Below are positions 35,903-44,622 of a stretch of DNA of 64,000 nt, one piece after another. Position numbers and translations under genes: made by a program. Where the stretch lies: positions 1,275,683 to 1,339,682 of the forward strand of contig NZ_LIUT01000001.1 in the NCBI RefSeq assembly GCF_001277345.1. Direction: 5' to 3'. Each line of letters begins with the position of its first letter. The first letter of the stretch is position 1. The notes under the pieces were generated by a model. It had not been told where the DNA came from, made no database searches, and saw nothing but the letters and a program-made list of their open reading frames with translations. The stretch is from Paenibacillus solani (GTDB taxonomy: Bacteria > Bacillota > Bacilli > Paenibacillales > Paenibacillaceae).

Positions 35903-36767
35903 GAAAATAGGAACGTATCTTGAAATGATTAAAGTGGAGCATACGTTGTTTGCTCTGCCTTTCGCTTTTATGGGGGCGATTCTCGGATCGGCCGTTGTAT
36001 TTAATCAATTGCCTTCCTGGGGAGATATTGGTTGGATTTTTCTCGCGATGTTCGGGGCGCGCAGCGCCGCTTTCGGATTGAATCGATTGGCGGATCGACA
36101 TATTGATGCCAAGAATCCCCGCACCGCAAAACGGGCGATTCCGGCAGGTCTGCTAAAGCCGCTTGAAGTTATATTATTCATTATCCTTTCTTTTGCGGTG
36201 TTTTTCTGGGCCACGTACATGTTAGATCCGTTTGCATTTCGTTTGCTGCCTATTGCTATTTTCCTGCTTATTATTTATTCCTTTACCAAACGATTTACTT
36301 GGCTGTGTCATTTAGTGCTTGGGTTAACAACAGCTCTGGCTCCCTTAGGCGGATGGGTTGCTGTAACGGGTCAAATCGACTGGAAGGCGATCGTATTTTA
36401 TATTGCACTAGCCTTTTGGACGGCGGGATTTGATATCGTTTACGCTTGTCAGGATGAAAAGTTTGATGCAGGTGAGAAGCTATACTCGATCCCTTCCCGG
36501 TTCGGCTTACATAGATCGCTCTGGTTTGCACGCGGGTTTCATGTTGTAACGGCGATCGGCTTTATCATCCTTTTCTTTGTTACGCCGGTTGGCTGGTGGT
36601 ATCTGGCTGGTATGGTCATCGCCTGCGGGATCTTGTTCTATCAGCACTACATCTTGTCCCCGAATGATATGAGCCGATTGCAAACGGCTTTCTTTACGAT
36701 GAACAGCACACTGAGCATCATTCTGTTTGTATTTACTCTGATTGATTTGGTGGTGCGGTATACCTAA
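35895..36767 (+). CDS. UbiA-family prenyltransferase (MqnP-like)
   Basis: About 290 residues. Hydrophobic UbiA fold; first motif [21 protein letters not shown] (N-x3-D-x3-D), second [25 protein letters not shown] (D-x3-D). It transfers a prenyl chain to an aromatic acid. It is of the 4-hydroxybenzoate/MqnP type and unlike MenA at 32527. The tight join to ubiX and the likely mqnA remnant suggest it belonged to a futalosine-type menaquinone pathway; its present substrate is unknown. Confidence 0.82.
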   Translation: MFKKIGTYLEMIKVEHTLFALPFAFMGAILGSAVVFNQLPSWGDIGWIFLAMFGARSAAFGLNRLADRHIDAKNPRTAKRAIPAGLLKPLEVILFIILSFAVFFWATYMLDPFAFRLLPIAIFLLIIYSFTKRFTWLCHLVLGLTTALAPLGGWVAVTGQIDWKAIVFYIALAFWTAGFDIVYACQDEKFDAGEKLYSIPSRFGLHRSLWFARGFHVVTAIGFIILFFVTPVGWWYLAGMVIACGILFYQHYILSPNDMSRLQTAFFTMNSTLSIILFVFTLIDLVVRYT

Positions 36768-37369
36768 TGAGTTCCCTGCGCAAAAAAAGCTGGGTTGTCG
36801 GTATAACCGGGGCCAGCGGAAGCATCTACGGTGTTCGCCTTACCGAGAGCTTGCTCTCGCTGGGCTTCGATGTGCATTTGATTATTACCAATGCGGGCTG
36901 GCGTGTATTGAAGGAAGAAATGGGCTTTCAGGTCACTAGCCGCGAAGAGATGCTGGCCGAGAAATTCGGCGGATATGAGGGGCGGATAATCTATCACCCC
37001 ATAACCGACATCGGTGCCACGATTGCCAGCGGGTCCTTCCTGGTTGAAGGAATGATCATCATGCCGTGCTCCATGGGTACGTTATCTTCTGTCGCACACG
37101 GAGCTTCCGATAATCTGATGGGACGTGCTGCCGACGTCATGATGAAAGAAGGCCGTCCGCTCGTGCTTGTTCCGAGAGAAACGCCGCTTCATGCGATTCA
37201 TTTAGAGAATATGCTGACGTTATCCAAGCTTGGGGTCAAAATCATTCCAGCAATGCCTGCGTTTTATCATAAACCCAAAACGATTGATGATATTGTTAAT
37301 TTTCTGGTCGGCAAGGTGCTTGACAGCCTGCGTATCGATCACCAATTGTACACCAGATGGGGTGACTAG
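36767..37369 (+). CDS. ubiX: Flavin prenyltransferase UbiX
   Basis: 200 residues. WVVGITGASGSIYGVRL (FMN binding), ITDIGATIASGSF, MIIMPCSMGTLSSVAHGASDNLMGRAADVMMKEGRPLVLVPRETPLHAIHLENML. It makes prenylated FMN for UbiD-type decarboxylases. Start overlaps the ubiA stop (TAATG). No ubiD is in the window. Confidence 0.93.
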   Translation: MSSLRKKSWVVGITGASGSIYGVRLTESLLSLGFDVHLIITNAGWRVLKEEMGFQVTSREEMLAEKFGGYEGRIIYHPITDIGATIASGSFLVEGMIIMPCSMGTLSSVAHGASDNLMGRAADVMMKEGRPLVLVPRETPLHAIHLENMLTLSKLGVKIIPAMPAFYHKPKTIDDIVNFLVGKVLDSLRIDHQLYTRWGD

Positions 37370-37371
37370 AG

Positions 37372-37485
37372 CTGCCGATACTTGATAACGTTGACGAACG
37401 ACAACAGGAAGGGTTACGCTTATACTTCAAGTTCGCATATGAACTTGGCCTGCGGATCGTCACAAGTAGTGGCCGGTACCGGTAA
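37372..37485 (+). pseudogene. Probable 3' remnant of mqnA (chorismate dehydratase)
   Basis: The 150-base gap between ubiX and hepT holds an open frame of 37 codons reading LPILDNVDERQQEGLRLY and FKFAYELGLRI, then a stop. The LDER..EGLRL...AYELGL pattern resembles the C-terminus of MqnA/MqnD-type proteins. There is no matching start or N-terminal part, so it looks like the tail of a deleted gene. The neighbours ubiA-ubiX are typical partners of mqn genes. Identity rests on a short stretch. Confidence 0.5.
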
Positions 37486-37520
37486 TTAGGGAATGAGAAT
37501 TTAAGCAGACGGGTGAAAAG

Positions 37521-38495
37521 ATGAAACGATTTGACATATTCGGAACATTAAAAAAAGATATGGATGTTATCGAGAAGGAGCTCTACCTTAGTGTCGAAGG
37601 TGACAGTCCTGAATTGACGGAGACTTCATTGCATCTGCTTAGAGCAGGCGGCAAACGACTCCGTCCCGTATTTGTGCTGATGGGGGGCAAGTTCGGGAAT
37701 TATGACATTGATAAGCTAAAGTATGTGGCCGTGCCGCTCGAACTCATTCACAGCGCCTCACTCGTTCACGATGACGTAATTGATGATGCCGACACCCGGC
37801 GGGGAAAGCCAACAGTGAAGGCTAAATGGGACAACCGAATTGCCATGTATACAGGAGATTATATCTATGGCCAGGCTTTAGAGCTGACGACCCGTCTGAA
37901 GCAGCCCGAGATTCATCAGATTTTGGCCAAAGCCATGGTAGAAATGTCCATCGGCGAAATGGAACAGATTCGAGATTTCTTTAACACGGATCAAAACGTC
38001 AGAAGATACCTTCTTCGCATCCGTCGTAAGACATCGTTATTAATTGCCATCAGCTGCCAGCTTGGAGCGCTGGCTGCCGATGCTGATCGTAAAGTGGCGA
38101 GCAGCCTGTACCGGTTCGGGTATAATGTCGGGATGGCATTTCAGATTCAGGACGATCTTCTGGATCTGTGCGGCACCGAGAAACAGATCGGCAAGCCGCC
38201 GGGCAGCGATATGAGACAGGGGAATATTACGCTGCCTGTTATATTTGCGCTAGAAGACAGCAAGCGCAAAGAGCAGCTGCTGCAGGAGCTGGATCGAATC
38301 CGCGCCCTGAATGGCCAGTGTGATGTGTCTGAAGCCGTAAGGCTCGTAACCTCAAGTGAAGGTGTACCGAGATCCGAAGCATTGGCTGATCGGTATATCC
38401 ATAAAGCATTGGCTGCATTGGATACTTTGCCTGACATCAAGACGAAAAAACAGCTTAGAGATATTGCAAATTTTATTACCAAGCGCTCATATTAG
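37521..38495 (+). CDS. hepT: Heptaprenyl diphosphate synthase component 2
   Basis: 324 residues. All-trans polyprenyl synthase with GGKRLRP, first Asp-rich motif HDDVIDDADTRRG, second QDDLLDLCGTEKQIGKPPGSD and KxxLRDIANF at the end. Catalytic subunit working with HepS. GGGTGA ribosome site before the ATG. Confidence 0.92.
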   Translation: MKRFDIFGTLKKDMDVIEKELYLSVEGDSPELTETSLHLLRAGGKRLRPVFVLMGGKFGNYDIDKLKYVAVPLELIHSASLVHDDVIDDADTRRGKPTVKAKWDNRIAMYTGDYIYGQALELTTRLKQPEIHQILAKAMVEMSIGEMEQIRDFFNTDQNVRRYLLRIRRKTSLLIAISCQLGALAADADRKVASSLYRFGYNVGMAFQIQDDLLDLCGTEKQIGKPPGSDMRQGNITLPVIFALEDSKRKEQLLQELDRIRALNGQCDVSEAVRLVTSSEGVPRSEALADRYIHKALAALDTLPDIKTKKQLRDIANFITKRSY

Positions 38496-38599
38496 CCTTA
38501 CTCATGAGGTTGCTATCTGTTAAAATACGGGTACAAACATGTAACATCACCTAAAGCACGATATGTTTGTTCAATTACCTAGGATGGAGTGATGGGCCT

Positions 38600-39043
38600 A
38601 TGGAACGTACTTTTTTGATGGTTAAACCAGATGGTGTGCAGCGTGGACTTATTGGCCGAATTGTTGGTCGTTTGGAGGATAAAGGGTTCAAGCTGGTAGC
38701 AGGCAAGTTTATGCAGATTTCGGACGAGCAGGCGAAGCGTCATTACGCAGAGCATGATGGTAAGGATTTTTTTGATAATCTGGTTGGATTTATAACATCC
38801 GGACCGGTGTTTGCCATGGTTTGGGAGGGAGATGACATCATCGCGCTATCCCGCCAGGTCATCGGCAAAACGAATGTGAAGGATGCCTTGCCAGGAACGA
38901 TTCGTGGGGATTTTTCGGCGCACACGCCGCATAATCTAATTCATGGATCGGATTCCCCGGAAAGTGCCCAGCGCGAGATAGCTAATTTTTTTGAAGAGAA
39001 AGAATTGGTTGTATATAACAAAACGCTGTCCCCTTGGCTGTAA
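38600..39043 (+). CDS. ndk: Nucleoside diphosphate kinase
   Basis: 147 residues from the ATG at 38600. [65 protein letters not shown]. The active-site loop reads HNLIHGSDS with the phosphorylated His (NLIHGSD). It balances NTP pools. The order hepT-ndk-cheR-aroC is that of B. subtilis. Confidence 0.95.
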   Translation: MERTFLMVKPDGVQRGLIGRIVGRLEDKGFKLVAGKFMQISDEQAKRHYAEHDGKDFFDNLVGFITSGPVFAMVWEGDDIIALSRQVIGKTNVKDALPGTIRGDFSAHTPHNLIHGSDSPESAQREIANFFEEKELVVYNKTLSPWL

Positions 39044-39081
39044 TCCGGGAAAGCGAATACTATGATTAACAGGATGATACG

Positions 39082-39885
39082 ATGACGGAACATGAACCTG
39101 TGCTGGAGGATCCGGATTATATCGGCTTTGTTCGCAGCATCGAACGAAGCACGGGGATCAATCTGGCGGATTATAAAGAAGCGCAAATGAAGCGAAGGCT
39201 CACCACGCTGCGAATAAAGAAGGGTTATGAAACTTTTTCGGCCTTTTATGATGCCATGATGAAGGACAAGCCGCTGTTCCATGAGTTTTTAGACCGAATG
39301 ACGATCAATGTCTCGGAGTTTTGGCGCAATCCGAACCGGTGGGAGGTTCTTCGCGATAAAATTTTGCCGATGCTGTCCGCGCAGAACCCTGGGGTGCTCA
39401 AAATATGGAGCGCTGCCTGCTCTACGGGTGAAGAGCCTTATACGCTTGCCATGATTCTGGCCGAGAATAGGATGCTCAACCGTTCTCGCATCGTGGCGAC
39501 GGATATTGATGACGGCGCGTTACATAAAGCGAAAGAAGGCCTGTATGTTGAGAGGTCCTTAAAGGATGTCCCTCCTGAAGTGGCCGCCCGTTATTTTCAG
39601 GAAGAGGGATCTGTTTACCGCTTCAATGACAACTTGAAGAAGGAAGTTACTTTTCATAAGCAGAATCTGCTGACGGACCGATTTGAAAGCGGTTATGATC
39701 TGATAGTGTGCCGAAATGTGATGATCTATTTCACCGAAGGTGCGAAGCACAAGCTGTATCAGAAATTTGCGGCCAGCCTGAAGCCTGGCGGCTTCCTGTT
39801 CGTTGGCAGTACCGAGCAAATCTTTAATCCGGGACAATATGGTTTGGAGAGTAACGAAACCTTTTTCTACCGGAAAATTCAATAA
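39082..39885 (+). CDS. cheR: Chemotaxis protein methyltransferase CheR
   Basis: 267 residues. N-terminal helical CheR domain (INLADYKEAQMKRRLTTLRIKKGYETF) and SAM-binding domain (IWSAACSTGEEPYTLAMIL, IVATDIDDGAL, DLIVCRNVMIYFTEGAK). It methylates glutamates of chemoreceptors. It implies a motile organism, consistent with the PilZ brake at 19.3 kb. Confidence 0.93.
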   Translation: MTEHEPVLEDPDYIGFVRSIERSTGINLADYKEAQMKRRLTTLRIKKGYETFSAFYDAMMKDKPLFHEFLDRMTINVSEFWRNPNRWEVLRDKILPMLSAQNPGVLKIWSAACSTGEEPYTLAMILAENRMLNRSRIVATDIDDGALHKAKEGLYVERSLKDVPPEVAARYFQEEGSVYRFNDNLKKEVTFHKQNLLTDRFESGYDLIVCRNVMIYFTEGAKHKLYQKFAASLKPGGFLFVGSTEQIFNPGQYGLESNETFFYRKIQ

Positions 39886-39906
39886 ATAGGGCTGTATGAG
39901 TCATAA

Positions 39907-39942
39907 AGCGCTTTTCAATCCTGAGGATGAGAAGCGCTTTTG
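39907..39942 (+). terminator. Stem-loop terminator after cheR
   Basis: AGCGCTTtTCA pairs with TGAgAAGCGCT and TTTTG follows. Confidence 0.65.
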
Positions 39943-39958
39943 CTCGTCTAGCATATTC

Positions 39959-39987
39959 TTGTCAAAGCGTTTGACCTATACTATAAT
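39959..39987 (+). promoter_or_regulatory. Sigma-A promoter of aroC-aroB-aroH
   Basis: TTGTCA, 17-base spacer, perfect TATAAT, 65 bases before the aroC ATG. Confidence 0.8.
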
Positions 39988-40051
39988 GAGCAGAAGATAT
40001 TTACGGAGTTTAGCGGTTTAACGCTTAAAAGCCTAAAGGGGGAAAAGCAGC

Positions 40052-41221
40052 ATGAGTTTACGTTTTCTTACTGCTGGGGAAACACATGGTCCTCAGTTGA
40101 CAACCATAATCGAAGGACTTCCAAGTAATTTGGAGCTTGATTTCGAAGCGCTGAATTTTCAGTTGCATCGGAGACAGAAGGGCTATGGGCGGGGACGCCG
40201 CATGCAAATCGAAAAGGATACCGCTCAAATTCTGGGAGGAGTGCGGCATGGATATACGACTGGCGCACCGATTGCACTCGTTGTGCAGAATAACGACTGG
40301 AAGCATTGGCAGAACATCATGAACGTGGAGCCAATCGAGGGCAATGACGAGGCGAAGAGAAGAGTGCATCGCCCAAGACCGGGACATGCCGATTTGAACG
40401 GCGGGTTGAAGTACAATCTGAAGGATTTGCGCAATGTGCTGGAACGCTCCAGTGCGCGTGAAACGACGGTTCGCGTAGCGGTTGGTGCAATTGCCAGACA
40501 GTTCCTGGCACAATTTGGCGTCAAAGTTGCTGGTCAGGTTATTCGGATTGGAGAGATCGAAGCACCTGCACACAATCTGCCAATCGATGAGCTGATCGAG
40601 CGGACGGAAGCTTCCTCGGTTCGGGTAGTGGATGAAGAAACCGAGAAGAAGATGGAAGCTTACATAGACGAGATCAAGAAAGAAGGCGACTCCATCGGTG
40701 GCGTTGTAGAGTGTATCATTGAAGGACTGCCTGTTGGATTAGGAAGCCATGTTCAATACGACCGCAAGCTGGATGGACGCATTGCACAAGGTGTGATGTC
40801 AATTAACGCATTTAAGGGCGTCGAGGTAGGAATCGGGTTTGAGGCAGGGGAACTGAGAGGCTCTCAGGTTCATGATGAAATTATGTACAGTGAAGAGCGC
40901 GGGTACTACCGGGCAACGAACCGTCTGGGCGGATTTGAAGGCGGTATGACGAATGGTATGCCAATCGTTATCCGCGGGGTGATGAAGCCAATACCTACGC
41001 TCTATAAACCGCTTCAAAGCGTGGATATCGATACGAAGGAAGCTTTCACGGCTCAAGTTGAACGTTCGGATGCTTGTGCGGTTCCGGCAGCGAGTGTTGT
41101 CATGGAGCATGTAGTAACCTGGGAGGTCGCCAAGGCATTTCTTGAGAAATTCGGTGGTGATTCCATGGAAGAAATTCATGCCAACTATCAGAATTACCTG
41201 AAACAGCTGGAGAACTATTAA
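40052..41221 (+). CDS. aroC: Chorismate synthase
   Basis: 389 residues. [48 protein letters not shown] and [15 protein letters not shown] are the chorismate synthase signatures, including FMN-binding and catalytic His residues. It makes chorismate, the branch point for Trp, Phe/Tyr and menaquinone. aroB starts just after the stop. Confidence 0.96.
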   Translation: MSLRFLTAGETHGPQLTTIIEGLPSNLELDFEALNFQLHRRQKGYGRGRRMQIEKDTAQILGGVRHGYTTGAPIALVVQNNDWKHWQNIMNVEPIEGNDEAKRRVHRPRPGHADLNGGLKYNLKDLRNVLERSSARETTVRVAVGAIARQFLAQFGVKVAGQVIRIGEIEAPAHNLPIDELIERTEASSVRVVDEETEKKMEAYIDEIKKEGDSIGGVVECIIEGLPVGLGSHVQYDRKLDGRIAQGVMSINAFKGVEVGIGFEAGELRGSQVHDEIMYSEERGYYRATNRLGGFEGGMTNGMPIVIRGVMKPIPTLYKPLQSVDIDTKEAFTAQVERSDACAVPAASVVMEHVVTWEVAKAFLEKFGGDSMEEIHANYQNYLKQLENY

Positions 41222-41222
41222 T

Positions 41223-42317
41223 ATGAGAACACTTCAGGTTGATTTGGGGGAACGTTCCTACCCAATCTATATTGGAGCCGGAATTCTGGACACTCTCGGC
41301 GAACTCAGCGAGAAGCATGGAATTACCCGGAAAAGTCCGCATCTGATCGTGACGGATGATCAAGTGGCACCGCATTATTTATCATTAGCGGTAGAACGGT
41401 TGAAATCACAGGGTTATACCGTAATTACGCATATCGTTCCCTCGGGAGAATCCTCCAAATCGCTTCAGGTCTATGAAGAGGTAATGACCACAGCCATTAA
41501 CGGCAAGCTGGATCGCAGCTCCGCTGTATTCGCGCTGGGTGGAGGCGTTGTGGGTGACTTGGCTGGTTTCGTAGCGGCAACCTATATGCGCGGCGTGACG
41601 TTTGTTCAGATACCCACCACGATCCTGGCTCATGACAGCAGCGTAGGTGGCAAGGTAGCGGTCAATCATCCGTTAGCGAAAAATATGATTGGCGCATTTC
41701 ATCAGCCGGTCATGGTTGTCTACGATGTGAATACGCTGAAGTCACTGCCTCCGCGAGAGGTTTCTTCAGGACTTGCGGAAATGGTGAAGCACGGATTGAT
41801 CCTGGATCGTGATTTTGCTTATTGGTGCCGGGAGAATGGACAGAAGCTGCTAAATCTTCAGCCGGATACATTGATTTATGGTCTTGAGCGGGGCTGCGCC
41901 ATTAAAGCCAAGGTTGTATCCCAAGATGAGAGGGAAGGCGGTCTGCGTGCCATCCTTAATTTGGGCCATACGATTGGCCATGCGATCGAAGCCGTCGGAG
42001 GTTACGGACGCTTTCTCCATGGCGAAGCGATTGCAATAGGAATGGCGGGTTCCGCACGTCTGGCTGAAATGCTGGGCAGAAATTCGGATTTATACGATGA
42101 AACGGTTAGTATGCTGAGAGCGATGAATCTGCCGGTAACGTTGCCGGATGATGTCCCGGTTGAGGGTATAATGGACGCCATGCAGCACGATAAAAAGTTT
42201 GCCGAAGGGCAAATGGTATTTATTGTGCCAGATGCTATCGGTTCGGTCAGCATCGTAAAGGATGTGCCTGTTGAAGCTGTTCGATCGGTGGTTGAACAGT
42301 TGAAGGGAGAGGAATAG
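41223..42317 (+). CDS. aroB: 3-dehydroquinate synthase
   Basis: 364 residues. GGGVVGDLAGFVAATYMRGV (NAD site), PTTILAHDSSVGGKVAVNHP, KNMIGAFHQP, and the metal-binding LNLGHTIGHAIE and LHGEAIAIGM. NAD-dependent second step of the shikimate pathway. Second gene of the aroC-aroB-aroH unit. Confidence 0.96.
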   Translation: MRTLQVDLGERSYPIYIGAGILDTLGELSEKHGITRKSPHLIVTDDQVAPHYLSLAVERLKSQGYTVITHIVPSGESSKSLQVYEEVMTTAINGKLDRSSAVFALGGGVVGDLAGFVAATYMRGVTFVQIPTTILAHDSSVGGKVAVNHPLAKNMIGAFHQPVMVVYDVNTLKSLPPREVSSGLAEMVKHGLILDRDFAYWCRENGQKLLNLQPDTLIYGLERGCAIKAKVVSQDEREGGLRAILNLGHTIGHAIEAVGGYGRFLHGEAIAIGMAGSARLAEMLGRNSDLYDETVSMLRAMNLPVTLPDDVPVEGIMDAMQHDKKFAEGQMVFIVPDAIGSVSIVKDVPVEAVRSVVEQLKGEE

Positions 42318-42320
42318 TAC

Positions 42321-42695
42321 ATGATGAATCGGGGAATTCGAGGGGCAACAACTGTCACTCGCAACGATGAGCAGGAGATTGTGCAGGAAACGCTGCGATT
42401 GCTTGAAGAGATGGTGAGACGCAACGAGCTCGAGCCGGAATATATCAGCAATATATGGATAACGATGACGCAGGATCTGGATGCAACATTCCCAGCCAAA
42501 GCGATACGCCAGCTGGATGGCTGGGATCTCGTCCCTTTGATGTGTTCGGTTGAAATACCGGTTCAAGGCAGTCTGCCGCGCTGTATCCGTTTTATGGTGC
42601 AGGTCAACACCGAAAAAAGCCAGAGCGAGATCAAGCATGTATATTTGAACGAGGCCAAGCGGCTTCGTCCGGATTTATCAGGCTCCAAATCCTGA
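42321..42695 (+). CDS. aroH: Chorismate mutase (AroH type)
   Basis: 124 residues, the usual length. RGIRGATTVTRNDEQEIVQETLRLLEEMV, ITMTQDLDATFPAKAIR, VPLMCSVEIPVQGSLPRCIRFMVQ: the trimeric Bacillus-type enzyme with the active-site Arg residues. It converts chorismate to prephenate for the Tyr/Phe branch. Confidence 0.95.
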   Translation: MMNRGIRGATTVTRNDEQEIVQETLRLLEEMVRRNELEPEYISNIWITMTQDLDATFPAKAIRQLDGWDLVPLMCSVEIPVQGSLPRCIRFMVQVNTEKSQSEIKHVYLNEAKRLRPDLSGSKS

Positions 42696-42712
42696 TGTTT
42701 GCATTTTTAGGG

Positions 42713-42742
42713 TTGCAATAATATGGTATCATCCTGTATAGT
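42713..42742 (+). promoter_or_regulatory. trp operon promoter
   Basis: TTGCAA (42713-42718), 18-base spacer, TATAGT (42737-42742). Transcription should begin at about 42749, just before the TRAP site. Confidence 0.65.
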
Positions 42743-42753
42743 GAGTATCAGAA

Positions 42754-42814
42754 TAGCTGAGTAGAGTTTAGGTTTTATAGATGAGTTGAGTTGAGAAGAG
42801 CTGAGGCATTTTAG
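42754..42814 (+). promoter_or_regulatory. TRAP binding site: eleven (U/G)AG triplets in the trp leader
   Basis: Triplets start at 42754 (TAG), 42759 (GAG), 42764 (GAG), 42769 (TAG), 42778 (TAG), 42783, 42788, 42793, 42798, 42803 (all GAG) and 42812 (TAG). Eight of ten spacers are exactly 2 bases; two are 6. Eleven triplets match the eleven subunits of TRAP, encoded at 31429. Tryptophan-loaded TRAP should wrap this RNA and release the attenuator. Confidence 0.9.
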
Positions 42815-42993
42815 ATCATAACATAATCGGGTAAGGAACCAATCAGATTTTTTGATGAATAGTACAGCATGTTCATATCAAGTTTACAAGCACGTCTTGT
42901 ACTTGGAGTTGAACAACAGCCGCTGTAGTTTATCAATGGATATGATGGGAGAATCTTAACCGTGCTCTTTTTCCATAGACTTATTCTAACGTT

Positions 42994-43020
42994 AACCTCT
43001 ACTTCGGTAGAGGTTTTTTT
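42994..43020 (+). terminator. trp attenuator terminator
   Basis: AACCTCTAC-TTCG-GTAGAGGTT with a seven-T tract, 30 bases before trpE. Its left arm CTCTAC (42997-43002) can pair instead with GTAGAG at 42761-42766 inside the TRAP site, giving mutually exclusive structures. The 180 bases between hold only weak stems. Confidence 0.9.
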
Positions 43021-43050
43021 GTTGTATACATTCATTAAGGAGGGATTGAC

Positions 43051-44604
43051 ATGGCGAATCCATCAATGGAGCAAGTGGTGGCAATGGCAGGTGATTACAA
43101 CCTGATTCCGGTAGCGATCAGACTGTTAGCCGATATGGAAACTCCGATTCGCATTTTTCAACGGTATGCGGAGCGGGAGCGGGCATTTTTACTTGAAAGT
43201 GTAGAGGGCGGCGTGCAGTGGGCGCGGTATTCATTCATCGGAACCGATCCCTTCTTAATGATAAGAGGCAAAAAAGGAAAAATCGAAATTGAAATGAAGG
43301 GTGAAAAATCCCTGCTGGAGGGATCCCCCCTTGAAGAGTTGAAGGCACTGCTGCGAACATACCGCAGCCCGCAGTTGAAAGAGATGCCTCCGTTTACCGG
43401 AGGAGCTATCGGATTTTTTGGATATGACCTTCTCCAATATTACGAAAAACTTCCAGCGCATGCCATAGATGATCTCGGCATGGATGATATCAGGTTCATG
43501 TTTTGCGACCAAGTGATCGTCTTTGACCATGTTAAACAGCAGATCTTGTTGGTCGGTAATGTTCATGTAAAGCCTGGAGATTCGGATGACACGATCCGCC
43601 AAAGCTATATGGACGTATGCCGTACTTTGGAAGCTTGCGCCGAGCAGCTGCAGGAGCAGGGACCAAGAGAAAACGTGAACTCCCGCAGCATTCCTGCTGA
43701 TGTTGACATGGGTGACATTCAATCCAATATGACCAAAGAAAAGTATATCGAGAATGTGCAAAAAGCGAAGGAGTATATTCGTGCGGGCGACATCTTTCAG
43801 GTGGTTGCGTCCCAGCGCTTCCATATTGAAACCGATGTTTCGCCGCTTCACGTATATCGGGTGCTGAGAACGCTAAATCCTTCACCCTATATGTATTATC
43901 TCAAAATGGATGACGACATCATCGTTGGCACATCGCCTGAAGCCTTGGTAAAGGTGGATGGACGCAGGCTTGAAACAAGGCCGATTGCAGGCACAAGGCC
44001 AAGAGGGCGGGATGAAGCTGAAGACAAGGCGCTGGCTGAAGAGCTGCTTAAGGACGAGAAAGAGCGCGCTGAGCATCTTATGCTGGTAGATCTGGGCCGC
44101 AATGATTTGGGCCGCGTGTCAGAGTTTGGCACCGTGAAGTGCGAGACGTTCATGGAGATTGAAAAATATTCTCATGTCATGCATGTGGTATCCAGCGTTT
44201 CGGGACAACTGAGCGAGAATAAAGATTTCTTTGATGCGATGCTGTCCTGTCTGCCTGCAGGAACTGTATCCGGAGCTCCAAAGCTCCGGGCGATGGAGAT
44301 TATTGCGGAGCTGGAGCGGGAAGCCAGAGGCACATATGCTGGAGCGATCGGTTATCTAGGTTTCGGCGGCAATATGGATTCCTGTATCACGATCCGCACC
44401 ATTGTTTTTCGTCAAGGAAAAGCTTATGTGCAGGCAGGAGCAGGCATCGTATGGGATTCGGTGCCGGAGATGGAGTATGAGGAAACCGTGAATAAAGCCA
44501 AAGGGATGCTGAAGGCGATTCGCGTCGCGGAAGCGATGTTTCCATCCAGCACGCAGGGAAATGACTTAATAAATCAAGATTATCTGTATCAATATACACC
44601 TTAA
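43051..44604 (+). CDS. trpE: Anthranilate synthase component I
   Basis: 517 residues. N-terminal Trp-sensing LLESVEGG (Ser of the feedback site), then the chorismate-binding domain: EYIRAGDIFQVVASQRF, MYYLKMDDDIIVGTSPEALVKV, RPIAGTRPRG, LPAGTVSGAPKLRAMEII, GYLGFGGNMDSCITIRT. It makes anthranilate with a glutamine amidotransferase that is not encoded in this operon (no trpG), as in B. subtilis. AAGGAGGG before the ATG. Confidence 0.96.
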   Translation: MANPSMEQVVAMAGDYNLIPVAIRLLADMETPIRIFQRYAERERAFLLESVEGGVQWARYSFIGTDPFLMIRGKKGKIEIEMKGEKSLLEGSPLEELKALLRTYRSPQLKEMPPFTGGAIGFFGYDLLQYYEKLPAHAIDDLGMDDIRFMFCDQVIVFDHVKQQILLVGNVHVKPGDSDDTIRQSYMDVCRTLEACAEQLQEQGPRENVNSRSIPADVDMGDIQSNMTKEKYIENVQKAKEYIRAGDIFQVVASQRFHIETDVSPLHVYRVLRTLNPSPYMYYLKMDDDIIVGTSPEALVKVDGRRLETRPIAGTRPRGRDEAEDKALAEELLKDEKERAEHLMLVDLGRNDLGRVSEFGTVKCETFMEIEKYSHVMHVVSSVSGQLSENKDFFDAMLSCLPAGTVSGAPKLRAMEIIAELEREARGTYAGAIGYLGFGGNMDSCITIRTIVFRQGKAYVQAGAGIVWDSVPEMEYEETVNKAKGMLKAIRVAEAMFPSSTQGNDLINQDYLYQYTP

Positions 44605-44622
44605 CTGAAGGAGGAGAACCTT

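Noticed and set aside
42754..42814. Simple microsatellite-like GAG repeat
   Set aside because: Only the triplets are conserved, not the spacers; number and location fit a TRAP target.
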